A stretch of DNA of 5,368 nucleotides from JAAFHS01 sp031396505. Lineage in GTDB: Bacteria; Pseudomonadota; Alphaproteobacteria; Rhodobacterales; Rhodobacteraceae. The DNA lies in the NCBI GenBank assembly GCA_031396505.1, contig JANNKX010000092.1, positions 1 through 5,368 of the forward strand, in the 5' to 3' direction. A program made the translations under genes and the position numbers. The notes beneath the pieces are model-generated. The model did not search any database. It had not been told where the DNA came from and saw only the letters and a list, made by a program, of their open reading frames with translations. Below are positions 1-4,717 of the stretch, piece by piece; position 1 is the first letter of the stretch, and every line of letters starts with the position of its first letter.

Positions 1-1
1 C

Positions 2-859
2 GATATCATTAAGGTGGTGTCGTCGCAGAACGTGATCCCGTCATCGACCAATCCGACGATGCCTTATACAGTGAATACGATTGAGGAACATCTGGACATG
101 CTGATGGTCTGCCATCACCTTGACCGCCGGGTGCCGGAGGATGTGGCATTCGCCGAAAGCCGTATCCGGCGCGAGACGATTGCGGCCGAGGATATTCTGC
201 ATGATCTGGGGGCGTTTTCGATTATCAGTTCGGACAGTCAGGCGATGGGCCGGGTGGGCGAGGTGATCACGCGCACATGGCAGACAGCACACAAGATGAA
301 GGTGCAGCGCGGGCGGCTGGAAGGCGAGACGGGCGCGAACGATAACCTGCGGGTGCGGCGGTATATCGCGAAGTACACGATCAACCCGGCGATTGCCCAT
401 GGGATGAGCGCGCAGATCGGGTCGGTTGAGGTGGGCAAACGGGCGGACCTGGTGCTGTGGTCACCTGCGTTTTTCGGGGCAAAGCCGGAAATGGTGCTGC
501 TGGGCGGTTGCATCGTCGTGGCGCAGATGGGTGATCCGAATGCGTCGATCCCGACGCCGCAGCCGGTATATACACGCCCGATGTTCGGGGCTTACGGACG
601 TTCGGTGGAACGCAACGCGGTGGTGTTCGTATCAGCGGCGGCGATGCAGGACGATCTGCGCGGGCGGCTGGGCACCGCCAAGGACATGGTGCCGGTGGTG
701 GGCACAAGGGGGATTGGCAAGGGTGACATGCGACTGAATGATGCGACGCCCATGATCGAGGTGAATGCGGAAACCTATGAGGTGCGGGCGGATGGGGTGT
801 TGCTGACCTGTCAACCGGCGCGGGAGTTGCCCCTTGCACAGCGCTATTTCCTGTATTGA
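2..859 (+). CDS. ureC: Urease subunit alpha, C-terminal half (5'-truncated by window edge)
   Basis: This is the nickel-containing catalytic subunit of urease, a cytoplasmic enzyme that hydrolyses urea to ammonia and carbamate. The frame is open from base 2, giving 285 residues, about half of the usual ~570, so the gene begins outside the window. The mobile-flap motif MVCHHLD is at local residues 35-41. Cys37 and His38 match Cys319 and His320 of the Klebsiella enzyme (flap cysteine and catalytic histidine). Arg54 matches Arg336, and Asp78 in SSDSQAMG matches the nickel ligand Asp360, all at the expected spacing. The remaining nickel ligands and the carbamylated lysine would lie upstream. The conserved stretch around RRYIAKYTINPAIAHG and the C-terminal QRYFLY ending are intact, so the 3' end is complete. 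The gene is followed by a terminator-like hairpin and not directly by ureE, because a minus-strand gene sits between them. Identification is very secure. Confidence 0.98.
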   Translation, partial: DIIKVVSSQNVIPSSTNPTMPYTVNTIEEHLDMLMVCHHLDRRVPEDVAFAESRIRRETIAAEDILHDLGAFSIISSDSQAMGRVGEVITRTWQTAHKMKVQRGRLEGETGANDNLRVRRYIAKYTINPAIAHGMSAQIGSVEVGKRADLVLWSPAFFGAKPEMVLLGGCIVVAQMGDPNASIPTPQPVYTRPMFGAYGRSVERNAVVFVSAAAMQDDLRGRLGTAKDMVPVVGTRGIGKGDMRLNDATPMIEVNAETYEVRADGVLLTCQPARELPLAQRYFLY

Positions 860-907
860 AGCCCCCCGGTCGGTGTCGGCCCTTGGCCGCCACGCGCGGG
901 GGCTTTT
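859..907 (+). terminator. Probable intrinsic terminator after ureC
   Basis: An 8-bp stem pairs AAGCCCCC (859-866) with GGGGGCTT (898-905), starting on the last base of the ureC stop codon and ending in TTTT (904-907). The 31-nt interior can fold further: CGGCC (877-881) with GGCCG (885-889), flanked by GTG (873-875) with CAC (891-893). The U tract is short and two of its bases lie in the stem, so termination may be partial. Read-through into ureEFG remains possible. Confidence 0.5.
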
Positions 908-933
908 GCCATTTTCGACGGTAGGGTCACGCG

Positions 934-971
934 TTGGGGGCGTTGTCTGCCATGGCAGACAGCGCCCCCAA
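934..971. repeat. 38-nt near-perfect palindrome between convergent genes
   Basis: The left arm TTGGGGGCGTTGTCTGCCA (934-952) is complementary to the right arm TGGCAGACAGCGCCCCCAA (953-971) at 18 of 19 positions. The only exception is T943 against G962. The right arm ends one base before the stop codon of the minus-strand gene. In RNA it would form a 17-bp stem with a CATG loop. The odd pair is a G·U wobble in the plus-strand transcript but an A·C mismatch in the minus-strand transcript. There is no U tract on either side, so it is not a textbook terminator. It could stabilise a 3' end, help terminate the convergent transcripts, or be a dispersed palindromic element. Confidence 0.7.
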
Positions 972-1286
972 TCAGTGCATCGCTGGCGCATCCCGGCGGA
1001 TCGGCCAGCCGGGGCGATCACCAACTGCGCGGGCCTGAATCGGCAGGCATTTCACGACCTGAGTGATGCGTTCGCGCCAGTAGGCCGGGTTGTCACGGAT
1101 GTGTGGTGGCAGAAGATGCACATCAAATACGCGGGCACGGTGTTCGGTGATCTCCACCCGGTGCCAGCGCCCGACTGCAGGTTCCTGGGACAGGATCGAC
1201 GCGCGCAGCGCCGCCTCACGTTGTTTCAGCCTTGCCATCTCGGCCCGGATTTCGGCAAGTTCGTCAGCCGGGGAAAGTTTGTGCAT
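972..1286 (-). CDS. Small uncharacterised protein with coiled-coil-like N-terminus, antiparallel inside the urease cluster
   Basis: This encodes 104 residues of unknown function. Start choice: ATG at 1286 is preceded by a perfect AGGAGG (1296-1291 on the minus strand) four bases upstream, whereas the longer frame from 1331 has no such site. Residues about 6-34 (from ADELAEIRAEMARLKQREAA) are a charged, leucine/alanine-rich helix likely to form a coiled coil. A basic second part follows, with RWHRVEITEHRARVFD, LPPHIRDNPAYWRERITQVVK (residues 59-79) and a proline/arginine-rich tail. There is no signal peptide, membrane helix or cysteine cluster. The overall pattern resembles small hypothetical proteins I associate with Rhodobacterales, but I cannot name a family. 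It is convergent with ureC and divergent from ureE (62 bp apart). Synonymous codon endings are balanced between G and C, unlike the G-heavy plus-strand neighbours. The strong ribosome site and structured protein favour a real gene. Confidence 0.75.
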   Translation of the reverse strand: MHKLSPADELAEIRAEMARLKQREAALRASILSQEPAVGRWHRVEITEHRARVFDVHLLPPHIRDNPAYWRERITQVVKCLPIQARAVGDRPGWPIRRDAPAMH

Positions 1287-1290
1287 GATG

Positions 1291-1296
1291 CCTCCT
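1291..1296 (-). promoter_or_regulatory. Shine-Dalgarno site that sets the start of the minus-strand gene
   Basis: CCTCCT on the plus strand reads AGGAGG on the minus strand, four bases before ATG at 1286. It is a full anti-16S match and decides for the 104-residue product over the 119-residue frame starting at 1331. Confidence 0.75.
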
Positions 1297-1348
1297 GTCT
1301 TTCCGTTACCCTCGCGACAATTGGTAAACACTTCGCAAAGGTGCGCGC

Positions 1349-1798
1349 ATGAGCCTGCCGATTGCCCGGATTTTGTACCGCGCTGGTGACTGGCCGCGTC
1401 TGGCCACGGGACGGGTGGTGCTGGGGTATGACGAGCGGTTCATGCGCCGCAAGCGGCTGACGACAGCGGCGGGGGAGCCGTTTCTGGTGGATCTGTTCGA
1501 AACAATGAACCTGCATGCAGGCGACGCGTTTGAACTGGATGACAAGCGGCTGATCGAGATTGCGGCGGCGGATGAGGATGTGCTGGTGGTGACGGGGGAT
1601 ATCGCACGGCTGGCGTGGCACATCGGTAACCGGCACACGCCCTGCCAGATTGAACCTACAAGGCTGGTGATCCGGGCGGATCATGTGCTGGCGGATATGT
1701 TGCGGGGGCTGGGGGCGGTTGTGGTGCCTGCGCGGGCGCCCTTCACGCCGGAAGGGGGGGCGTATGGGCAAGGAAGAACGATGGGGCATGAACACTGA
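1349..1798 (+). CDS. ureE: Urease accessory protein UreE (nickel metallochaperone)
   Basis: UreE is a cytoplasmic nickel chaperone that binds Ni(II) at its dimer interface and hands it to the UreG/UreF/UreD complex for loading into urease. The 149 residues have the usual layout: an N-terminal peptide-binding beta domain (about 1-75), with RRKRLTT and GEPFLVDL, then a C-terminal metal-binding domain. HIGNRHTPCQIE spans 91-102, and His96 coincides in number and context with the nickel-bridging His96 of Klebsiella UreE. His112 lies in RADHVLADMLRGLGA, and APFTPEGGAYGQGR is conserved. The C-terminus is only GHEH, so there is no long histidine tail for nickel storage. The start is supported by AAAGG at 1337-1341, seven bases before the ATG. 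It begins 62 bp from the divergent minus-strand gene and overlaps ureF at its 3' end. Confidence 0.96.
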   Translation: MSLPIARILYRAGDWPRLATGRVVLGYDERFMRRKRLTTAAGEPFLVDLFETMNLHAGDAFELDDKRLIEIAAADEDVLVVTGDIARLAWHIGNRHTPCQIEPTRLVIRADHVLADMLRGLGAVVVPARAPFTPEGGAYGQGRTMGHEH

Positions 1799-2420
1799 TT
1801 TGTTGCGCCTGATGCAATGGTTGTCGCCTGCCTTTCCAACGGGGGGGTTTGCCTATTCGCATGGGATGGAGGTTGCGATTGCGGACGGCATGCGGTCGGC
1901 GACAGGCGTGCAGGCGTGGATTGCGGATGTGTTGCGCTTTGGGGCGGGGCAAGCGGATAGCGTGCTGGTTGCCCATGCGCTGCGGGCACGGGCGGATCAT
2001 GCCGCCCTGGACGATCTGGCGCGCGCGATGGCGGTGTCGAAGGAGCGGTTGAGCGAGACGGTGGATCAGGGCACGGCTTTTGCCCGCACGGTGGCCACTG
2101 TGACGGGGCGCGCCTTTGCGCCGCGCGCACTGCCCGTCGCGGTGGGTGAGGCGGCGGCGGGGTTGGCTATGCCGCCGGTGCAGGTGGTGGGGGTGTACCT
2201 GCATGGCTTTGCGACCAATCTGGTGGGGATCGCCACGCGGTTCGTGCCACTGGGGCAGACGGCGGGGCAGGGGGTGCTGGCGGCGTTGCATCCGGTGATC
2301 GGGACGCTGGCGGCATGGGCGGTACAGGCGGAGCTGGATGATATCGGGACGTGCGCGCTGGGGGCGGATTTGGCGGCAATGCAACATGAAACGTTGGATG
2401 TGAGGATCTTCAAGACATGA
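1788..2420 (+). CDS. ureF: Urease accessory protein UreF
   Basis: UreF is an all-helical protein that bridges UreD and the GTPase UreG on apo-urease and gates nickel insertion. With this start it has 210 residues, within the family range. Visible hallmarks are LSPAFPTGGFAYSHGME (12-28), the central helix with GQADSVLVAHALRA, FATNLVGIATRFVPLGQT (141-158), and the C-terminal DLAAMQHETLDVRIFKT (194-210), whose tail contacts UreG in characterised complexes. The start is uncertain. ATG 1788 overlaps ureE by 11 bases and gives the typical short N-terminus but has a weak, distant AAGGAAG (1769-1775). ATG 1764 would add eight residues (MGKEERWG) and sits just after a G-rich stretch at 1752-1760. Either way it is translationally coupled to ureE, and its TGA overlaps the ureG ATG in ATGA. 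Confidence 0.95.
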   Translation: MNTDLLRLMQWLSPAFPTGGFAYSHGMEVAIADGMRSATGVQAWIADVLRFGAGQADSVLVAHALRARADHAALDDLARAMAVSKERLSETVDQGTAFARTVATVTGRAFAPRALPVAVGEAAAGLAMPPVQVVGVYLHGFATNLVGIATRFVPLGQTAGQGVLAALHPVIGTLAAWAVQAELDDIGTCALGADLAAMQHETLDVRIFKT

Positions 2421-3031
2421 ACGGGCCGTTGAAAGTTGGCATTGGCGGGCCGGTGGGGGTGGGCAAGACCACGCTGACCGAACAATTGTGCCGGGCATTG
2501 GCGGGGCGCTGTTCGATGGCGGTCATCACCAATGACATCTACACGCGCGAGGATGCGGACTACCTTTTGCGCGCGCAGGTTTTGCCCGCCGACCGGATCC
2601 GGGGGGTGGAGACGGGGGGCTGCCCGCATACGGCGATCCGGGAGGACGCGAGTATCAATCTGGCGGCAGTGGCGGACCTGAGGGGGGCGTTTCCCGAGCT
2701 TGATCTGATCTTGATTGAAAGCGGCGGCGATAACCTGGCGGCGACGTTTTCGCCGGAACTGGCGGATCTGTCGATCTATGTGATTGATACGGCAGCGGGG
2801 CAGGACATTCCAAGGAAGCGTGGGCCGGGGCTGGTGCGGTCGGATTTGCTCGTGGTGAACAAGACCGATCTGGCCCCTTATGTGGGCGTTGATCTGGACC
2901 TGTTGGAGGCGGATACGCAACGGGCGCGGGGGGCGCGGCCCTTTGTGATGGCGCGGATCAAGGAAGGCGTGGGAATGGACGCGGTGGTGGCGTTTTTGGT
3001 CGCGGAAGGCGGGTTGGTGTTGAGAAATTGA
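2417..3031 (+). CDS. ureG: Urease accessory GTPase UreG
   Basis: UreG is a SIMIBI-class GTPase whose nickel-bound dimer supplies GTP-hydrolysis-driven nickel delivery to urease. It has 204 residues, the normal length. The Walker A loop GPVGVGKT is at 11-18. TNDIYTREDADYL (39-50) is conserved, and the nickel-binding Cys-Pro-His motif is at 69-71 within ETGGCPHTAIRED. ESGGDNLAATFSPELAD (101-117) includes the Walker B/G3 region, and the guanine-specificity motif NKTD is at 148-151. All key residues are present. The start ATG lies in the ATGA overlap with the ureF stop, indicating coupled translation. It is the last urease gene in this cluster, followed by a 331-bp non-coding stretch. Confidence 0.98.
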   Translation: MNGPLKVGIGGPVGVGKTTLTEQLCRALAGRCSMAVITNDIYTREDADYLLRAQVLPADRIRGVETGGCPHTAIREDASINLAAVADLRGAFPELDLILIESGGDNLAATFSPELADLSIYVIDTAAGQDIPRKRGPGLVRSDLLVVNKTDLAPYVGVDLDLLEADTQRARGARPFVMARIKEGVGMDAVVAFLVAEGGLVLRN

Positions 3032-3045
3032 CGGCTGTCAATTTC
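3024..3045 (+). terminator. Hairpin at the ureG stop, possible weak terminator
   Basis: GAAATTGAC (3024-3032) pairs perfectly with GTCAATTTC (3037-3045) around a GGCT loop, and the stem includes the ureG stop codon. The stem is AT-rich and the T-rich run (ATTTTC, 3051-3056) starts five bases later, so it is a poor intrinsic terminator. It could protect the 3' end of the ure transcript instead. Confidence 0.35.
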
Positions 3046-3140
3046 ATGCTATTTTCATTATAAAACAATACCTTAAGAGATTTCAGCCGGACGGCGTTAA
3101 GACTTTTTGAAACATTTCGTGAAGAGTGCGAACAGCGAAG

Positions 3141-3178
3141 ATCTGGTCAGATTGACTGTCCCGCGCGCGCGAAGGGAC
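3141..3178. promoter_or_regulatory. Cluster of short inverted repeats, candidate activator-binding region
   Basis: Three overlapping or adjacent dyads are visible: ATCTG-GT-CAGAT (3141-3152), GTCA-GAT-TGAC (3146-3156) and GTCCC-N11-GGGAC (3158-3162 with 3174-3178). They lie roughly 85-120 bases upstream of the start predicted from the sigma-54-like site, a usual place for an enhancer-binding activator. No specific regulator can be named from the sequence. Confidence 0.25.
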
Positions 3179-3234
3179 TGGCAGGTGGCCTGTTCGGTTT
3201 GAAACAGCTTGTGCTATCCACCGATCCTGAAAGA

Positions 3235-3251
3235 TTGGCGCAGTTCGTGCA
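3235..3251 (+). promoter_or_regulatory. Candidate sigma-54 (-24/-12) promoter for coxMSL
   Basis: TTGGCGCAGTTCGTGCA has the invariant GG (3237-3238) and GC (3249-3250) exactly ten bases apart, with TTGGC at the -24 side and TGCA followed by an A run at the -12 side. Against TGGCACG-N4-TTGCA the mismatches are the A at position 5, the G at position 7 and the first T of the -12 element. Transcription would start near 3262, leaving a leader of about 100 nt. Single matches like this occur by chance, so this rests on sequence plus sensible position. Confidence 0.4.
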
Positions 3252-3352
3252 AAAAATACGCATTTTGTGAAATGAACGCCCCCATTCATGACAGCGCAGC
3301 AGCGCAGGCAGCAGAGCCGCCTACGGTCGCATGTAGGAGCGCAGCCAGTTTG

Positions 3353-3357
3353 GGAGG
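3353..3357 (+). promoter_or_regulatory. Shine-Dalgarno site fixing the coxM start
   Basis: GGAGG lies five bases before ATG 3363. It supports this start over the in-frame ATG at 3288, where no comparable site is seen. Confidence 0.75.
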
Positions 3358-3362
3358 ACAGG

Positions 3363-4214
3363 ATGATACCCAGTGCATTCGAATATCATCGGCCGCAGGC
3401 GATTGCGGATGCAATCGGCCTGCTGACCCAGCATGGTGATGAGGCCCGCGCGATGGCGGGGGGGCACAGTCTGATCCCGATGATGAAGCTGCGGATGGCG
3501 CAGATCGGGCATCTGGTCGATTTACAGGACATTGCGGCGATGAAGGGCGTGTCGGTGAGTGCGACGATCCGGATCGGCGCATTGACCACGCAGTCGGAGT
3601 TGATCACCAACGCCAGCCTGACGGCGGCAGCACCGATCCTGAAGGAGGCCGCATTGCAGATTGCCGATCCGCAAATCCGCAATGTGGGCACAGTGGGGGG
3701 CAATGTGGCCAATGGCGATCCGGGCAACGATATGCCAGGGTTGATGCAATGTCTGGATGCGACCTACACGCTGACCGGGCCGCAGGGCAGCCGCGATGTG
3801 AAGGCGCGCGAGTTCTATCAAAGCGCCTATTTCACAGCGCGCAAGGATGACGAATTGCTGGTGGCGATCAGCTTTGCCAGGCCGGTGGGCGGATATGCCT
3901 ATGAAAAGCAGAAACGCAAGATCGGCGATTACGCGACGGCGGCGGCAGCGGTGCAGATCGCAGTCAGCGGGGGCCGCGTCACAGCAGCGGATATTGCGAT
4001 GACCAATCTGTCGGACACGCCGGTTTACAGTGCGGCCGCAGGGGCCGCACTGGTGGGCACGGCCTGTGACGCAGGTGCCATCAAGGCGGCGGTGGCGGCG
4101 ATGCTGGTGGATATCAACCCGACAGCCGACAATCGCGGCCCGGTGGAATTCAAGCGCCATCTGGCGGGGATCATTCTGGGCCGGGCGATTGCCCGTGCCT
4201 TTTCACGCGCCTGA
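3363..4214 (+). CDS. coxM: Aerobic CO dehydrogenase, medium (FAD-binding) subunit
   Basis: CoxM is the flavoprotein subunit of the heterohexameric molybdenum-copper CO dehydrogenase. It passes electrons from the iron-sulfur subunit via FAD to the quinone pool or respiratory chain at the inner face of the membrane. It has 283 residues, close to the ~288 of the Oligotropha protein. The N-terminus MIPSAFEYHRPQAIADAIGLL is typical. The two FAD-binding motifs are AGGHSLIP (32-39) and TVGGN (110-114), the latter within TVGGNVANGDPGNDMPGLMQC. KRKIGDYATAAAAV (184-197) is also conserved. The start is set by GGGAGG (3352-3357), five bases before ATG 3363. An in-frame ATG at 3288 would add 25 residues that look non-coding. 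It is first of three genes in M-S-L order, ending 14 bases before coxS. Confidence 0.96.
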   Translation: MIPSAFEYHRPQAIADAIGLLTQHGDEARAMAGGHSLIPMMKLRMAQIGHLVDLQDIAAMKGVSVSATIRIGALTTQSELITNASLTAAAPILKEAALQIADPQIRNVGTVGGNVANGDPGNDMPGLMQCLDATYTLTGPQGSRDVKAREFYQSAYFTARKDDELLVAISFARPVGGYAYEKQKRKIGDYATAAAAVQIAVSGGRVTAADIAMTNLSDTPVYSAAAGAALVGTACDAGAIKAAVAAMLVDINPTADNRGPVEFKRHLAGIILGRAIARAFSRA

Positions 4215-4228
4215 GGGGGGTGGGACCG

Positions 4229-4717
4229 ATGAAAAAGATGCAGATTGAACTGACGGTGAACGGACAGGCGATGGAAACGCTGGCCGAACCGCGTGAATTG
4301 CTGGTGCATGTGCTGCGCGAAAGGCTTGGCCTGACGGGGACGCATATCGGTTGCGAAACCTCGCATTGCGGGGCCTGCACGGTTGATATGAACGGCAAAT
4401 CGGTCAAATCCTGCACGGTGTTTGCGGCACAGGCCAACGGTGCCACGATCACGACGATTGAAGGCATCGCAGGGCCGGAGGGCATGCATGTGCTGCAATC
4501 ATCGTTTCGCGAACATCACGGGTTGCAATGCGGCTATTGCACGCCGGGCATGATCACGCGGGCGTGGCGGTTGCTGCAGGAAAACCCTGCGCCGACGGAA
4601 GAAGAGGTGCGCTTCGGGATGGCGGGCAATCTGTGCCGCTGCACGGGGTATCAGAACATCGTGAAGGCGATCTTGCATGCGGCCAATGAAATGCAGGCCA
4701 AGGAGGCGGCAGAATGA
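4229..4717 (+). CDS. coxS: Aerobic CO dehydrogenase, small ([2Fe-2S]) subunit
   Basis: CoxS carries two [2Fe-2S] clusters that relay electrons from the molybdenum site in CoxL to FAD in CoxM. It has 162 residues, near the usual ~166. The N-terminal ferredoxin-like cluster ligands are Cys42, Cys47, Cys50 and Cys62 (GCETSHCGAC, then SC). The C-terminal helical domain has Cys101 and Cys104 (QCGYC) and Cys136 and Cys138 (LCRCTGYQNIV). All eight ligands are present with xanthine-dehydrogenase-family spacing. ATG 4229 gives MKKMQIELTVNG, matching the family. A GTG at 4220 would add three residues, and ATG 4238 would remove three. A G-rich GAGGGGGG (4213-4220) precedes it. The stop overlaps the coxL ATG in ATGA. 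Confidence 0.96.
   Translation: MKKMQIELTVNGQAMETLAEPRELLVHVLRERLGLTGTHIGCETSHCGACTVDMNGKSVKSCTVFAAQANGATITTIEGIAGPEGMHVLQSSFREHHGLQCGYCTPGMITRAWRLLQENPAPTEEEVRFGMAGNLCRCTGYQNIVKAILHAANEMQAKEAAE
4700..4706 (+). promoter_or_regulatory. Strong ribosome binding site for coxL, inside coxS
   Basis: AAGGAGG lies seven bases before the coxL ATG at 4714 and is embedded in the last codons of coxS (Lys-Glu-Ala). It fixes the coxL start and suggests high, coupled translation of the catalytic subunit. Confidence 0.75.

Larger units (their letters stand above)
3032..3362. other. Intergenic region between the urease and CO dehydrogenase clusters
   Basis: This 331-bp stretch has no convincing gene on either strand. 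Its first ~100 bases are clearly AT-richer than the flanks (TATAAA at 3059-3064, TTAAGA at 3073-3078 and again at 3097-3102), as expected for regulatory DNA. Its middle contains short inverted repeats (3141-3178). A sigma-54-like promoter lies at 3235-3251. The final ~100 bases would be the cox leader. The leader carries small hairpin-forming repeats, ATGAA/TTCAT (3272-3276 and 3285-3289) and CCTAC/GTAGG (3320-3324 and 3333-3337), and a tandem AGCGCAGC/AGCGCAGG at 3293-3308. Confidence 0.7.

Noticed and set aside
276..963. Shared 13-mer CATGGCAGACAGC in ureC (276-288) and in the palindrome (951-963)
   Set aside because: A match of this length is plausible by chance in 5 kb searched on both strands, and the ureC copy encodes the conserved TWQTAH region.
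834..1352. Plus-strand open frame of 172 codons spanning the ureC end and the ureC-ureE gap
   Set aside because: It overlaps ureC out of frame, runs through both hairpins, and is antisense to the minus-strand gene, which has the better ribosome site and a more protein-like composition.
1743..2920. Long minus-strand open frames opposite ureF and ureG (251 and 284 codons)
   Set aside because: They are shadows of GC-rich genes. Their translations are low-complexity, rich in Arg, Pro, His and Gln, with no family resemblance, while the plus strand carries unmistakable ureF and ureG.
3035..3064. Possible sigma-70 promoter CTGTCA-18 bp-TATAAA before cox
   Set aside because: The -35 match is only 4 of 6 and overlaps the ureG-end hairpin. 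In AT-rich intergenic DNA a TATAAA is expected by chance. It is not supported enough to annotate.
3288..3362. Upstream in-frame ATG that would extend coxM by 25 residues
   Set aside because: The added residues are Gln/Arg-rich and unlike the CoxM family, and the strong GGGAGG belongs to ATG 3363.
3522..4160. Minus-strand open frame of 212 codons opposite coxM
   Set aside because: It is entirely antisense to a well-recognised gene, with biased Arg/His/Cys composition. It is an artefact of codon bias.
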